Assembly (NCBI GenBank): GCA_016871575.1
Contig: VHCW01000032.1
Coordinates: forward strand, 1 to 45,788
Source: Verrucomicrobiota bacterium
Lineage (GTDB): Bacteria > Verrucomicrobiota > Verrucomicrobiia > Palsa-1439
Direction: 5' to 3'
Length of the DNA stretch: 45,788 bases
Shown: in pieces, positions 7,228 to 18,386 of the stretch
How positions within the stretch are numbered: position 1 is the stretch's first letter
Layout of the letters: each line of letters opens with the position of its first letter
The notes under the pieces: model-generated
What the model was told of the DNA's origin: nothing
Databases searched by the model: none
The model's input: only the letters and a program-made list of their open reading frames with translations
Program-made: the position numbers and the translations under genes

Positions 7228-10200
7228 ATGTGGATTGTCCGATTAGCGTTGCGGCGGCCGTACACGTTTGTGGTGACGGCGCTGCTGTTGTTGTTGCTGA
7301 CTCCGTTCGTGCTGTTGCGCACGCCGACGGATATCTTTCCGTCCATTGACATCCCGGTTGTCAGTGTCATCTGGCAATACAGCGGCTTGAACGCGCAGGA
7401 GATGGAGCAACGCATCGCCTATATGTGCGAGCGCATCATGGCGACCACGGTCAGCGACATTGAACATCTCGAATCCACTTCCTACAATGGCATCGCGGTC
7501 GTGAAGGTGTTTCTCCAACCGGGGGCCTCGATAGATGCCGGCCTCTCGGAGGTCTCTTCCTCGTGTCAGACGATTCTTCGCAATTTGCCGACGGGCGTGA
7601 CGCCGCCGTTGATCATCCGCTACAACGCTTCCACGGTCCCCATTCTCCAGTTCGGGATCAGCGGCGCGCATCTTTCCGAGGCCGAATTGTTTGACGTGGC
7701 GATGAACCAGATCCGTCCCCGGCTCATCACGGTGCCGGGCGTGTCTATTCCCGCTCCGTATGGCGGCCGCCAGCGGGTCGTGTCGGTGGATCTTGATCTC
7801 ACGGCGTTGAAGGCCAAGAACCTCGCCCCTGTGGACATCGTGAACGCGCTCGATGCGCAGAACTTTGCGTATCCCACCGGCACGGCCAAGATCGGCGCCA
7901 CCGAGTACGACATCGAGTTGAACACCAGCCCCCGGTTGATCGAGGAACTCAACGATCTGCCCATCAAGACCGTCAGCGGCGCCGTGATCCGCATTCGCGA
8001 CGTCGCGCAGGTCCGCGATGGCTACGCGCCGCAGCGCAACATTGTCCGCCAAGACGGCATTCGCAGCGCCTTGCTGACGATTTACAAGAGCGGCGGCGCC
8101 TCGACGCTGCAAGTCGCCAACGGCGTGAAGGAATTGTTGCCCCGTGTCCTCAAGACGCTCACCACCGAAGTGCAGGTCAAGGAGTTCGCCGATCAATCCA
8201 TCTTTGTGCGGACCGCCATCAACGATGTCCTCAAGGAAGGACTGATCGCCGGTGCGCTGACGGCGTTGATGATCCTCCTGTTCATCGGCTCGTGGCGGAG
8301 CACGCTCATCATCGCGCTTTCCATCCCGCTTTCCGTTCTCACTTCCATCGCGTGTCTCAGCGCGCTCGGCGAAACAATCAACCTGATGACGCTCGGCGGC
8401 CTCGCCCTCGCGGTCGGCATCCTGGTGGACGAGGCGACGGTCACCATCGAAAATATTCACCGGCAACTGGCGCTCGGCAAATCCACCGTCCAGGCCATTC
8501 TGGACGGCGCGCAAGAGATCGCGCTGCCGGCGTTCGTCTCGATGATTTGCATCTGCATCGTGTTCGTGCCGATGTTTTTCCTGACCGGCACCGCGCGCTA
8601 TCTTTTTACGCCGCTGGCCAAGGCGGTCGTGTTCGCCATGTTCGCCAGCTACATCTTCTCGCGCACGCTGGTGCCGACGCTTGTCATGTGGCTGTACCGC
8701 AACGTCAACTACCACGGCCACCTCGCCGACGCCGCTCATGTCCCGATCATCTTCCGTCCATTCGCGCTCTTGCAGAACGCCTTCGAGCGCGGCTTCAATC
8801 GCTTCCGCGAACAATACCGTCAACTGCTGGGCTTGATTCTCCAGCAGCGAATGGCTTTCGCCGTGTTGTTCCTGGCATTCTGCGGCGGGACCTGCCTGCT
8901 GATCCCGCCACTCGGGCAGGACTTCTTTCCATCGGTTGACGCCGGGCAGTTCCGGCTTCACATCCGCGGACGCAGCGGGCTGCGCATCGAGGAAACCGCC
9001 AAGTTGGTGGACGAAATCCAGGCCGTCATCCGCAAGGAAATTCCCGCGCACGAACTGGTCGGCATCGTGGACAACATCGGCATCCCCAACTCCAGCATCA
9101 ATCTCAGTTACAGCGACAGCGGCGTTGTCGGCACCGGCGACGCCGATATCCTGGTCTCGTTGCATCGCGGGCACCGGCCAACGGATGAATACGTGCGCGC
9201 CTTGCGGCACCGGTTGAACCGGGAGTTTCCCGGCGTCCTTTTCTATTTCCTGCCGGCGGACATTGTGAGCCAGACGATCAACTTCGGCCTGCCGGCGCCG
9301 TTTAACATCCAGATCCTCGGTCGCAATCAAGCGGCCAATCGGGACATCGCCCGACGGATGGTCGAGAGAATCCGCCACATCCCCGGCGCCGTGGATGTCC
9401 GCATCCAACAGCCCGGCGACCGTCCGAAACTGGAATTCGTCGTGGACCGCACGAAGGCATCCGAGATGGAACTCACGGAACGCGACGTGGCCGAGTCGGT
9501 GCTGCTCAGCCTCAGCGGCAGCTCGCAGGTGCGCCGAAGCTATTGGCTCAATCCGCTTCTCGGCATCCAGTACTCCGTCAGCGTGCGTGTGCCGGAACAT
9601 CAGATTGATTCGATTGACGCGCTGCGGGCGATTCCCATCAACGCCAGCCGCCCCGGCGAAGGGGATGCTCAACTGCTTGCCAACGTCGCCGAGGTGTCCC
9701 GGTCGATGGGGCCGCCGGTTGTTTCGCATCGCGACATCCTGCCGGTCATTGATGTTTTCGGCGGCGTCAGCGGTCGCGATCTTGGCGGCGTCCTGCGGGA
9801 TTTGCGGAAAATCATTCCGGAATTTGAAAAGGAACTTCCGCGCGGCAGTTCCATCATGTTGCGCGGCCAGGCCGAAACGATGCGGAGCAGTTTTGTCGGC
9901 TTGGGCATCGGGTTTGTGATGGCGATTGCGCTGATTTACCTGCTGCTGGTCGTCAACTTCCAGAGCTGGCTCGATCCGTTCATCATCATCACCGCGTTGC
10001 CCGGCGCCGTGGCCGGCGTCGTCTGGGCGTTGCACCTGACGTTTACCACGCTCAGCGTCCCGGCGTTGATGGGTGCCATCATGTGCCTCGGCGTGGCCAC
10101 CGCCAACTCCGTGCTCGTCGTCACTTTTGCGCGCAACAATCTCCGCGAAGGCATGCCCGCTCTCGAAGCCGCCTGGGAATCCGGCGTGGGGCGGTTGCGG

Positions 10201-10428
10201 CCGGTGCTGATGACGGCGCTGGCGATGATCATCGGCATGTTGCCGATGTCGCTCGGCCTCGGCGAGGGCGGCGAACAAAATGCGCCGCTCGGCCGGGCTG
10301 CGATCGGCGGGCTTGCCGTGGCGACGTTGGCGACGTTGTTTTTCGTTCCCGTCGTGTTCAGTCTGTTGCATCGGCGCGCGCCGAAGCCGTCTCTGTCGGA
10401 GCTTGACCCGGCGTTGAAGGAGACGTAA
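7228..10428 (+). CDS. RND efflux transporter, HAE1/AcrB-like
   Basis: A 1066-residue inner-membrane proton-driven pump of the RND superfamily: one N-terminal helix, a large periplasmic loop (about 35-330), a helix bundle, a second loop (about 560-880) and a final bundle. RND hallmarks such as TDIFPSIDIP near residue 35 and the late GEGGEQNAPLG are present. The aspartate pair of the proton relay reads D401-E402 instead of Asp-Asp, and the position of the AcrB relay lysine is alanine (A959 in VATANSV), so coupling may differ from AcrB. The start at 7228 precedes the first helix; an upstream in-frame extension has no such character. The adaptor gene follows after 10 bases. No outer-membrane TolC-like gene is in the window. 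Confidence 0.9.
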   Translation: MWIVRLALRRPYTFVVTALLLLLLTPFVLLRTPTDIFPSIDIPVVSVIWQYSGLNAQEMEQRIAYMCERIMATTVSDIEHLESTSYNGIAVVKVFLQPGASIDAGLSEVSSSCQTILRNLPTGVTPPLIIRYNASTVPILQFGISGAHLSEAELFDVAMNQIRPRLITVPGVSIPAPYGGRQRVVSVDLDLTALKAKNLAPVDIVNALDAQNFAYPTGTAKIGATEYDIELNTSPRLIEELNDLPIKTVSGAVIRIRDVAQVRDGYAPQRNIVRQDGIRSALLTIYKSGGASTLQVANGVKELLPRVLKTLTTEVQVKEFADQSIFVRTAINDVLKEGLIAGALTALMILLFIGSWRSTLIIALSIPLSVLTSIACLSALGETINLMTLGGLALAVGILVDEATVTIENIHRQLALGKSTVQAILDGAQEIALPAFVSMICICIVFVPMFFLTGTARYLFTPLAKAVVFAMFASYIFSRTLVPTLVMWLYRNVNYHGHLADAAHVPIIFRPFALLQNAFERGFNRFREQYRQLLGLILQQRMAFAVLFLAFCGGTCLLIPPLGQDFFPSVDAGQFRLHIRGRSGLRIEETAKLVDEIQAVIRKEIPAHELVGIVDNIGIPNSSINLSYSDSGVVGTGDADILVSLHRGHRPTDEYVRALRHRLNREFPGVLFYFLPADIVSQTINFGLPAPFNIQILGRNQAANRDIARRMVERIRHIPGAVDVRIQQPGDRPKLEFVVDRTKASEMELTERDVAESVLLSLSGSSQVRRSYWLNPLLGIQYSVSVRVPEHQIDSIDALRAIPINASRPGEGDAQLLANVAEVSRSMGPPVVSHRDILPVIDVFGGVSGRDLGGVLRDLRKIIPEFEKELPRGSSIMLRGQAETMRSSFVGLGIGFVMAIALIYLLLVVNFQSWLDPFIIITALPGAVAGVVWALHLTFTTLSVPALMGAIMCLGVATANSVLVVTFARNNLREGMPALEAAWESGVGRLRPVLMTALAMIIGMLPMSLGLGEGGEQNAPLGRAAIGGLAVATLATLFFVPVVFSLLHRRAPKPSLSELDPALKET

Positions 10429-10438
10429 ACACCCAGCC

Positions 10439-11578
10439 ATGAACGAGCCGCCGAAAACCGCATCGTCGCACATGCTTCGCAACGCCGGATTGGTTGCGGT
10501 CGTGCTGATCGTGGCCGGCGCCGCGGCCGGCATCGTTCCGCGCAAGCAGCAACAGGCCGCCCTGCGCGCCGAGATGGAAGAACTCGCGGTGCCGACGGTC
10601 GCCGTGGTCGCTCCGTCGCCGGGCCAGACGACGCTGGGGCTTCCGTTGTCGGCCGAGATCAAGCCGTGGATTGACGCGCCGATTTATGCGCGTGCGAGCG
10701 GCTACCTCAAACAGCGGTTGGTTGACATCGGCGCGAACGTCACCAACGGCCAATTGCTTGCCGAGCTTGACGCGCCCGAACTGGAGCAGAACCTTCTCCG
10801 CGCCCGCGCCGAGCTGGCGCAGGCCGAGGCATCGCTTGTCATCGCCAAAGCCACTGCGGCCCGGTGGGCTGAACTGTTGCGCAGCGGCAACGTCAGTGAG
10901 CAGGAAACGGCGGAAAAAGACGCCGATCACAAACTCAAGGTCGCGGTGGTGGAAGCCAACAAAGCCAATGTTCGCCGGCTCGCTGATCTTCTTTCATTCA
11001 CCCGCGTTACCGCGCCGTTTGATGGCGTCGTCGTGGCCCGCAACACGGATGTTGGCGACCTGCTGCTTGCCGACTCGGTTGGCAAGGAACTGTTTCGAAT
11101 CGCTCAGACCCACAAACTGCGCGTGTTCGTCCGGGTGCCGCAAAGTTTCTCGCGCAGTGTTGCGCCCGGACAAACCGCCGAGCTGACCATTCCGGAATTG
11201 CCGGGGCGCGTGTTTGCCGCCACGGTCGTGCGCACCTCCGGCGCGATGTCCGCCGACTCGCGGACGTTGCTCACGGAATTGGAAGTGGACAACAAGAAAA
11301 GGGAAATCTTCTCCGGCAGTTTCGCGCAGGTGCGATTGACCGAGGCGAAACAGGAAGCGGCGCTGACGTTGCCCGCCAACACGTTGTTGTTCCGCGCCGA
11401 AGGACCGCAAGTAGGCGTCGTCCCGTCGGACAACAAGGTCGAATTGCGCTCCGTCAAGCTCGGACGCGATTTCGGTCCCATCGTCGAGATTCTCGGAGGC
11501 GTCGCGACCACTGACCGCGTGATCCTCAACCCGTCCGACTCCCTGATCAGCGGCGCCACCGTCCGCATCGCACAATGA
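10439..11578 (+). CDS. RND efflux periplasmic adaptor (HlyD/AcrA family)
   Basis: A 379-residue membrane fusion protein linking the RND pump to an outer-membrane channel. It has a single N-terminal membrane anchor (about residues 17-35, no lipobox), then a first lipoyl half-domain (IYARASGYLKQRLVDIG), a helical hairpin rich in Ala and Glu (about 115-180), a second lipoyl half (TRVTAPFDGVVVARN) and beta-barrel and membrane-proximal domains. It lies 10 bases after the pump gene and overlaps the next gene by four bases (ATGA), so the three are one operon. Pump-before-adaptor is the reverse of the usual AcrA-AcrB order but is common in other phyla. Confidence 0.9.
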   Translation: MNEPPKTASSHMLRNAGLVAVVLIVAGAAAGIVPRKQQQAALRAEMEELAVPTVAVVAPSPGQTTLGLPLSAEIKPWIDAPIYARASGYLKQRLVDIGANVTNGQLLAELDAPELEQNLLRARAELAQAEASLVIAKATAARWAELLRSGNVSEQETAEKDADHKLKVAVVEANKANVRRLADLLSFTRVTAPFDGVVVARNTDVGDLLLADSVGKELFRIAQTHKLRVFVRVPQSFSRSVAPGQTAELTIPELPGRVFAATVVRTSGAMSADSRTLLTELEVDNKKREIFSGSFAQVRLTEAKQEAALTLPANTLLFRAEGPQVGVVPSDNKVELRSVKLGRDFGPIVEILGGVATTDRVILNPSDSLISGATVRIAQ

Positions 11579-13524
11579 AACCCCTCCTCTTGCTTCTCGC
11601 TCTCGCGGCGTCCGGGATCAAATTCGACGACGCCACCCAATCGTACGCCGGCGAACGCTACAAATACCTCGGCGATGGCCCGATCAAACTTACCATCCCC
11701 GTTGCGCCGCAGCCCGGTCACGTGCTCGCGCTGAAATGGGGTTCCAAGAACGACCAACGCGCTGCCCGTGTGAGAATCAACGGCAAGTCCGTGGACGTCA
11801 CCGGCGGCGGCTACGACGGTTTTCGCTGGCTGGCCGTCCCGATGCCCGACGGCGTGACCGGCGACCGCTGCGAAGTCACACTGGAGAAAGCTCCCGCCGG
11901 GAAACCGGCGTTTCTCTCGGCGGTCCAAGTGACGACGAAGGACAAAGTCCCCGTGACTTTGGAACCGGCCAAGCCGGTGGAGGCGTTTCCCGAGATGCGC
12001 ACGATTTGGGACCGCGAACCGGCAAACCCGTCGCTGGCTGAACACAACGCGCGGCAAGCCGCTGAGGCGTTTTACCGGTGCCGGAAATTCGTGGCTGGCT
12101 GGCTGGCTCGCGCTGACCCGAAAACCGGTCTCATTCCGCGCAATTTCCGCGGCTCCGACTACTGGAACGGACGCGACGCGGCTGCCGACAATTATCCGTT
12201 CATGGTCTTGACGGCGGCGATGACCGACCGCGCGTTGTTCGAGGGACGAATGCTGGAGATGTTGCGGACGGAAATCAAACTGACCTGCCGCGTGGACCGG
12301 CTGCCGGAGGACTGGTCGTTTGCCACACAGGCGTGGCGGCGCGAGAAGGTTGACCTCGACGCCCTCATTTTCGAGGGCGCCGAGTATGTGAAGGACGGCC
12401 TGCTGCCCATCACCGAATGGCTCGGCGCCAGTCCGTGGAGCGAACGCGCCATCGGCATCGTTGACGACATCTGGAAAAACGCGACCGTCGAGACGCCGTT
12501 CGGAAAAATCCCGACCCTGAACTTTGAGGTCAACGGCGATCTCCTCCAAGCCTGTTCACGGCTCTACTGGTTCACCGGCGAGCGGAAGTATCTCGACTGG
12601 GCAATTCGTCTTGGCGATTACTACCTGCTCGGCAACCAGCACCCGACGAGGGACATCGCGGAACTCAAGCTCGGCGATCATTCCTGCGAAGTCATCAATG
12701 GCCTCTCCGAACTCTACGTCGCCTGCCATTACGCCGCGCCGGAAAAGAAGAAAGCCTACGAGAAACCGCTGCGCGAATTGTACGATCATCTCCTGAAAGT
12801 CGCGCGCAACGAGCACGGCCTGGTTTATCTCAAAGTCAACAACCGCACCGGCGAGCACACCACCGCGTTGACCGACAACTGGGGTTACAACTACGACGGC
12901 CTCTATACGGTTTATCTGTTGGATGGCACGACCGCCTACCGCGATGCCGTCCGCAAGGCGTTGAGCAACCTGAAAGAACACTACACCGGCCAAGGCGGCA
13001 TGTGCCAAAGCAACACCGCCGACGGCTACGCCGATTCCATCGAGGGCGCCATCACGCTCTTGAATCGCGAACCCATCGCGTCCGCGTTCGAGTGGGTTGA
13101 CACCGAAATCAAAACCATGTGGGCGAAGCAACAACCGGACGGCGTCATCGAAGGCTGGCACGGCGACGGCAATTCCGCGCGCACCTCGTTGATGTACGCG
13201 CTCTGGAAAACGCAAGGCTGCACGGTTGAACCGTGGCGCCCCGATGTGCGAGTCGGCGCAGCGCGCGACGGCGACAAGCTGCTCATCAGCCTCACCGCCG
13301 ACCAGCCGTGGACCGGCAAACTGATCTTCGACCGTCCGCGTCACAAGACCAACATGCGCCTGCCGCTCGATTACCCGCGCATCAACCAATTTCCCGAATG
13401 GTTCACCGTCGAGGCCGGTAAACGCTACACCGTCGGCAACCGCACGTTTACCGGCAACGAGCTTGCCGCCGGCATCCCCATTACCCTCAAGTCCGGACAA
13501 GAACTCCAACTGTGCGTTCAATAG
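11575..13524 (+). CDS. secreted glycosidase-like (alpha/alpha)6-barrel protein, function unknown
   Basis: A 649-residue exported protein with a short hydrophobic signal (residues 1-13). Residues about 20-130 look like a beta-sandwich carbohydrate-binding-like domain. From about 150 to 535 there are repeated helical segments with aromatic and acidic clusters (WDREPAN, YWNGRDAAADNYPF, NWGYNYDGLYTVYLLDG, GGMCQSNTADGYADSIEGA), typical of six-hairpin toroid glycosidases and related lyases. The C-terminal 90 residues form another beta domain. Catalytic residues cannot be assigned; the acidic pairs near NGRDAAADN and ADGYADSIEG are candidates. The start codon overlaps the adaptor stop (ATGA), which is unusual company for an efflux operon. 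No exact GH family is recognised. Confidence 0.6.
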   Translation: MKPLLLLLALAASGIKFDDATQSYAGERYKYLGDGPIKLTIPVAPQPGHVLALKWGSKNDQRAARVRINGKSVDVTGGGYDGFRWLAVPMPDGVTGDRCEVTLEKAPAGKPAFLSAVQVTTKDKVPVTLEPAKPVEAFPEMRTIWDREPANPSLAEHNARQAAEAFYRCRKFVAGWLARADPKTGLIPRNFRGSDYWNGRDAAADNYPFMVLTAAMTDRALFEGRMLEMLRTEIKLTCRVDRLPEDWSFATQAWRREKVDLDALIFEGAEYVKDGLLPITEWLGASPWSERAIGIVDDIWKNATVETPFGKIPTLNFEVNGDLLQACSRLYWFTGERKYLDWAIRLGDYYLLGNQHPTRDIAELKLGDHSCEVINGLSELYVACHYAAPEKKKAYEKPLRELYDHLLKVARNEHGLVYLKVNNRTGEHTTALTDNWGYNYDGLYTVYLLDGTTAYRDAVRKALSNLKEHYTGQGGMCQSNTADGYADSIEGAITLLNREPIASAFEWVDTEIKTMWAKQQPDGVIEGWHGDGNSARTSLMYALWKTQGCTVEPWRPDVRVGAARDGDKLLISLTADQPWTGKLIFDRPRHKTNMRLPLDYPRINQFPEWFTVEAGKRYTVGNRTFTGNELAAGIPITLKSGQELQLCVQ

Positions 13525-13575
13525 AGGCCGCATCGGGAAACTGGTTGCTGGTGGAAATGTAGGACGCTGAAGCGC
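13525..13575. other. short gap between convergent genes
   Basis: Fifty-one bases separate the stop codons of the glycosidase-like gene and rnc. No strong hairpin or T-run that would make a clear intrinsic terminator is seen. Confidence 0.4.
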
Positions 13576-14262
13576 CTATTCCCGCGGCAAATTGTTCAAG
13601 GCGGCGAGCGCGGCTGCTGTTTCCGCGTGTTTCTTGCTGGAACCGTTTCCGCGTCCAAGTTCCTTTCCATCCCACGCGACGACCACCTCGAAATACTTGT
13701 TGTGATCGGGGCCGGATTCGTGGATGACGCGATAGACGGGATTGGCGGGCGACTTGGCCTGAAGCAATTCCTGGAGCTGTCCCTTGGGGTTGTGATGGGG
13801 CGTTGATTGGCGGACCTGTTTGAACTCCTGGCGGAACTGTTGGTTGACGAATTTGCGGGCGGCCCGCACGCCGCCGTCAAGATACACCGCGCCGATCAAC
13901 GCCTCGTACGCGTCGGCGAGATTGGAGAGCCGCTCGCGGCCGCCGTTGGCCTCCTCGCCCTTGCCGAGCCGCAGATAGCCGCCCAGCGCGATGGCCTTGG
14001 CGCGCTGGTACAGCGCGTGGCGGTTGGCGAGGTGGGCGCGAATCTGGGTCAGCTTGCCTTCCGGTAAATCGGGGTGAAGCGCGTAAATCTTGTCGGTCAA
14101 CATCAACTGCAACACCGCGTCGCCGAGAAACTCAAGGCGCTGGTTGTGGTTGTTCACCCGTCCTTTCTCGTGCGCCAACGACGGGTGTGTCAACGCCTCG
14201 ACCAGAAGATCGCTGTTCTTGAATTGGTGGCCAATCGTTTCCTGCAATTGTTGCAACGGCAT
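13576..14262 (-). CDS. rnc: ribonuclease III
   Basis: A 228-residue double-strand-specific endoribonuclease for rRNA and mRNA processing. The RNase III signature QRLEFLGDAV is at residues 41-50 with catalytic E44 and D48; the second acidic pair, D117 and E120, lies in LADAYEALIG. A double-stranded RNA binding domain follows (about 155-225), beginning with NPKGQLQELLQ and ending in the KKHAETAAALAAL helix. The reading frame is open upstream over part of xerD, but the ATG at 14262 gives the expected length and domain start. Its neighbour xerD is on the same strand 206 bases upstream, separated by hairpin repeats. Confidence 0.95.
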   Translation of the reverse strand: MPLQQLQETIGHQFKNSDLLVEALTHPSLAHEKGRVNNHNQRLEFLGDAVLQLMLTDKIYALHPDLPEGKLTQIRAHLANRHALYQRAKAIALGGYLRLGKGEEANGGRERLSNLADAYEALIGAVYLDGGVRAARKFVNQQFRQEFKQVRQSTPHHNPKGQLQELLQAKSPANPVYRVIHESGPDHNKYFEVVVAWDGKELGRGNGSSKKHAETAAALAALNNLPRE

Positions 14263-14408
14263 CGCTCGCTCCGGTTGTCGTGCGGCAGGATGTGAACTTC
14301 GGGCCTCCTTCGACCGACTTCGCTCCGAAGCTGAAATCCAGCAGCAACTGACGGGCACTCTACCGAGAGGGTTTGAAAAAATCGAGTAAAACTTCCGCGA
14401 TGCCATTC

Positions 14409-14450
14409 GGGTTTCGACGGAGCGAAACCCTACGGAGGGCGGTGCTCCGT
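14409..14450. repeat. tandem hairpins between xerD and rnc
   Basis: The first hairpin is GGGTTTCG (14409-14416), loop ACGGAG, CGAAACCC (14423-14430). The second is ACGGAG (14432-14437), loop GGCGGTG, CTCCGT (14445-14450). They lie in the 206-base gap downstream of xerD. On either strand there is no T-run, so they are not classical terminators. The loop ACGGAG matches the hairpin at 4812, and the core resembles the MITE-like element at 45154. A further small CTTCG-CTC-CGAAG hairpin lies near 14325. Confidence 0.6.
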
Positions 14451-14468
14451 CGCCGCCGCTGTCATTTT

Positions 14469-15368
14469 TTACCGGCGTCCTGAGCGGGGATGGTAACGAT
14501 AGTGGGTGTCCTTGAGCCGGCCCTGGTCCACGTGGGTGTAGATTTGCGTCGTGCTGATGTCGGCGTGGCCGAGCATTTCCTGGATGACGCGGAGGTCGCC
14601 GCCGTTTTCGAGGAGATGGGTGGCGAAACTGTGGCGCAACGTGTGCGGGGTGATGTTCTTGGTGATGCCGGCGGCGCGCGTGTATTTCTTGATGTGGTGC
14701 CAGATGGTTTTGCGGCTGAGCGGCGTGCCGCGCGTGGAAAGAAATACTTCGCCGCGTGCCGGCGGTGTCTTGCCAAAATGCGGGCGCGCCTCCGTCAGGT
14801 AGCGACGAAGCCATTCGATGGCTTGTTTGCCGACGGGAACGATGCGCTCTTTGCTGCCTTTGCCAAGGGCGCGAAGGAAACCGGCCTCCTGGTTGATGTC
14901 GTTGATCTTGAGGGTGGCGGCTTCGGTCACGCGCAGGCCGGTGGCGTACATCAACTCGAGCATGGCTTTGTCGCGCAGGCCGAGCTTGGTGTGGGGCGGG
15001 GGCACGGCGAGCAGGCGGTCCACTTCGTCGTAGCTGAGCGTGTGCGGCAACCTCTGCCAGAGTTTCGGCGTGTCAATCAGTTGGGTGACCTCGTTGGCGA
15101 GGAGTTTTTCCCGGTAGAGATACCGGCAAAACATGCGGACGGCGGCCAGATGCCGGGCGACGCTGCGTGCCGAGAGGCCGCGTTTGCGTTGATGCATGAG
15201 ATACTCGGTGATGTGCCGTCGTTGGAGGGCGTTGATCTGGGTGATGCCGTGATGCTGGAGGAACGCGGTGAACCGCGCAAGGTCCGCCGTGTAGGCCAGA
15301 CGAGTATTGTCCGCCGAGCCGCGCTCGATGGCAAGGTGATCCAGAAAAGCGTCCACCAAATGTTGCAT
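14469..15368 (-). CDS. xerD: tyrosine recombinase XerD
   Basis: A 299-residue site-specific recombinase that resolves chromosome dimers at dif with XerC. All catalytic residues are present: R146 (TGLRVTE), K170 (GKGSKER), H242 and R245 (HTLRHS), H268 (LGHADIS) and the nucleophile Y277 (TTQIYTHV). The N-terminal SAM-like DNA-binding domain covers about residues 1-95. The length and the TTQIYTHV wording fit XerD rather than XerC or a phage integrase, and no phage genes surround it. A TATACT box ends six bases before the ATG at 15368, suggesting a leaderless message. A longer upstream extension of the frame overlaps the divergent gene and is rejected. Confidence 0.92.
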   Translation of the reverse strand: MQHLVDAFLDHLAIERGSADNTRLAYTADLARFTAFLQHHGITQINALQRRHITEYLMHQRKRGLSARSVARHLAAVRMFCRYLYREKLLANEVTQLIDTPKLWQRLPHTLSYDEVDRLLAVPPPHTKLGLRDKAMLELMYATGLRVTEAATLKINDINQEAGFLRALGKGSKERIVPVGKQAIEWLRRYLTEARPHFGKTPPARGEVFLSTRGTPLSRKTIWHHIKKYTRAAGITKNITPHTLRHSFATHLLENGGDLRVIQEMLGHADISTTQIYTHVDQGRLKDTHYRYHPRSGRR

Positions 15369-15374
15369 GGCGGC

Positions 15375-15380
15375 AGTATA
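15375..15380 (-). promoter_or_regulatory. -10 box before xerD
   Basis: On the minus strand TATACT (15380-15375) matches five of six consensus bases and lies six bases before the ATG at 15368, so transcription would begin at or next to the start codon. The -35 region (TTTCAT with a 17-base spacer) is weak. Confidence 0.4.
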
Positions 15381-15397
15381 GCGGGTAATCTCGCGCC

Positions 15398-18042
<2,645 letters not shown>

Positions 18043-18051
18043 CGGGGCGGC

Positions 18052-18081
18052 ACTCTAGCAGAAGGGGCGTGCCGCTGACAA
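18052..18081 (-). promoter_or_regulatory. predicted promoter of kdsB-pyrG
   Basis: On the minus strand TTGTCA (18081-18076), an 18-base spacer and TAGAGT (18057-18052). Transcription would start about 18045, three bases before the ATG at 18042. Confidence 0.45.
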
Positions 18082-18104
18082 CGAGCAAAACATGGGAAAA
18101 AGGA

Positions 18105-18132
18105 TTGCATTCGCGCCGCGACCAATTATTCT
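18105..18132 (+). promoter_or_regulatory. predicted promoter of the 38-residue membrane peptide gene
   Basis: TTGCAT (18105-18110), a 16-base spacer and TATTCT (18127-18132). Transcription would start near 18139 and include the strong ribosome binding site AGAGGAGG (18157-18164). The region is back to back with the kdsB promoter. Confidence 0.5.
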
Positions 18133-18169
18133 AGCACCCAACTCAAAACTAAACCCAGAGGAGGAATGT

Positions 18170-18286
18170 ATGAGTGACTTGCTTCCGTGGATCGTGGTTG
18201 CGTTGGGCGTGATTGTCTTGGGGCTGGAAGTTCAGATCGTCAAACTCCAGCAGCGGTTGGCAAAACTGGAAGGCGGGAAGAAGTAA
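18170..18286 (+). CDS. 38-residue single-pass membrane peptide
   Basis: A tiny protein: a short N-terminus (MSDLLPW), a membrane helix (about residues 7-22) and an amphipathic coiled-coil-like tail (LQQRLAKLEGGKK). The ATG at 18170 is chosen because a near-perfect ribosome binding site AGAGGAGG lies five bases upstream and a promoter precedes it; a longer in-frame start at 18092 has neither. It stands alone between kdsB and parB. The family is not recognised. The strong translation signals argue that it is real. Comparable small membrane peptides often bind and tune a larger membrane complex, but no partner is indicated here. Confidence 0.7.
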   Translation: MSDLLPWIVVALGVIVLGLEVQIVKLQQRLAKLEGGKK

Positions 18287-18386
18287 CAAGCTGTCCCTGC
18301 GAGGGAGATGTGAGGTGTTAAGCCGAGGCGCATTGGACTAACAGCGCGCGCACTTGCAGTGTGTGACAAGGAGTTGTATTTCCACT

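Noticed and set aside
7243-10662. A very long open frame on the minus strand opposite the RND pump and adaptor genes
   Set aside because: It is antisense to well-recognised genes, is rich in His, Arg, Asp and Gln as expected from a GC-rich shadow frame, and has no domain character.
14263-14814. N-terminal extension of RNase III into xerD
   Set aside because: The extension is the xerD sequence in another frame and the intergenic hairpins; the ATG at 14262 gives the normal length.
14469-15368. Phage integrase or genomic-island boundary at the tyrosine recombinase gene
   Set aside because: All residues and length fit XerD, neighbours are housekeeping genes, and no tRNA or direct repeat borders it.
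18090-18125. Sigma-54 promoter before the 38-residue peptide (GGAAAAAGGATTGC)
   Set aside because: GG-N10-GC spacing occurs, but the -24 region lacks TGGCAC and a better sigma-70-type promoter overlaps it.
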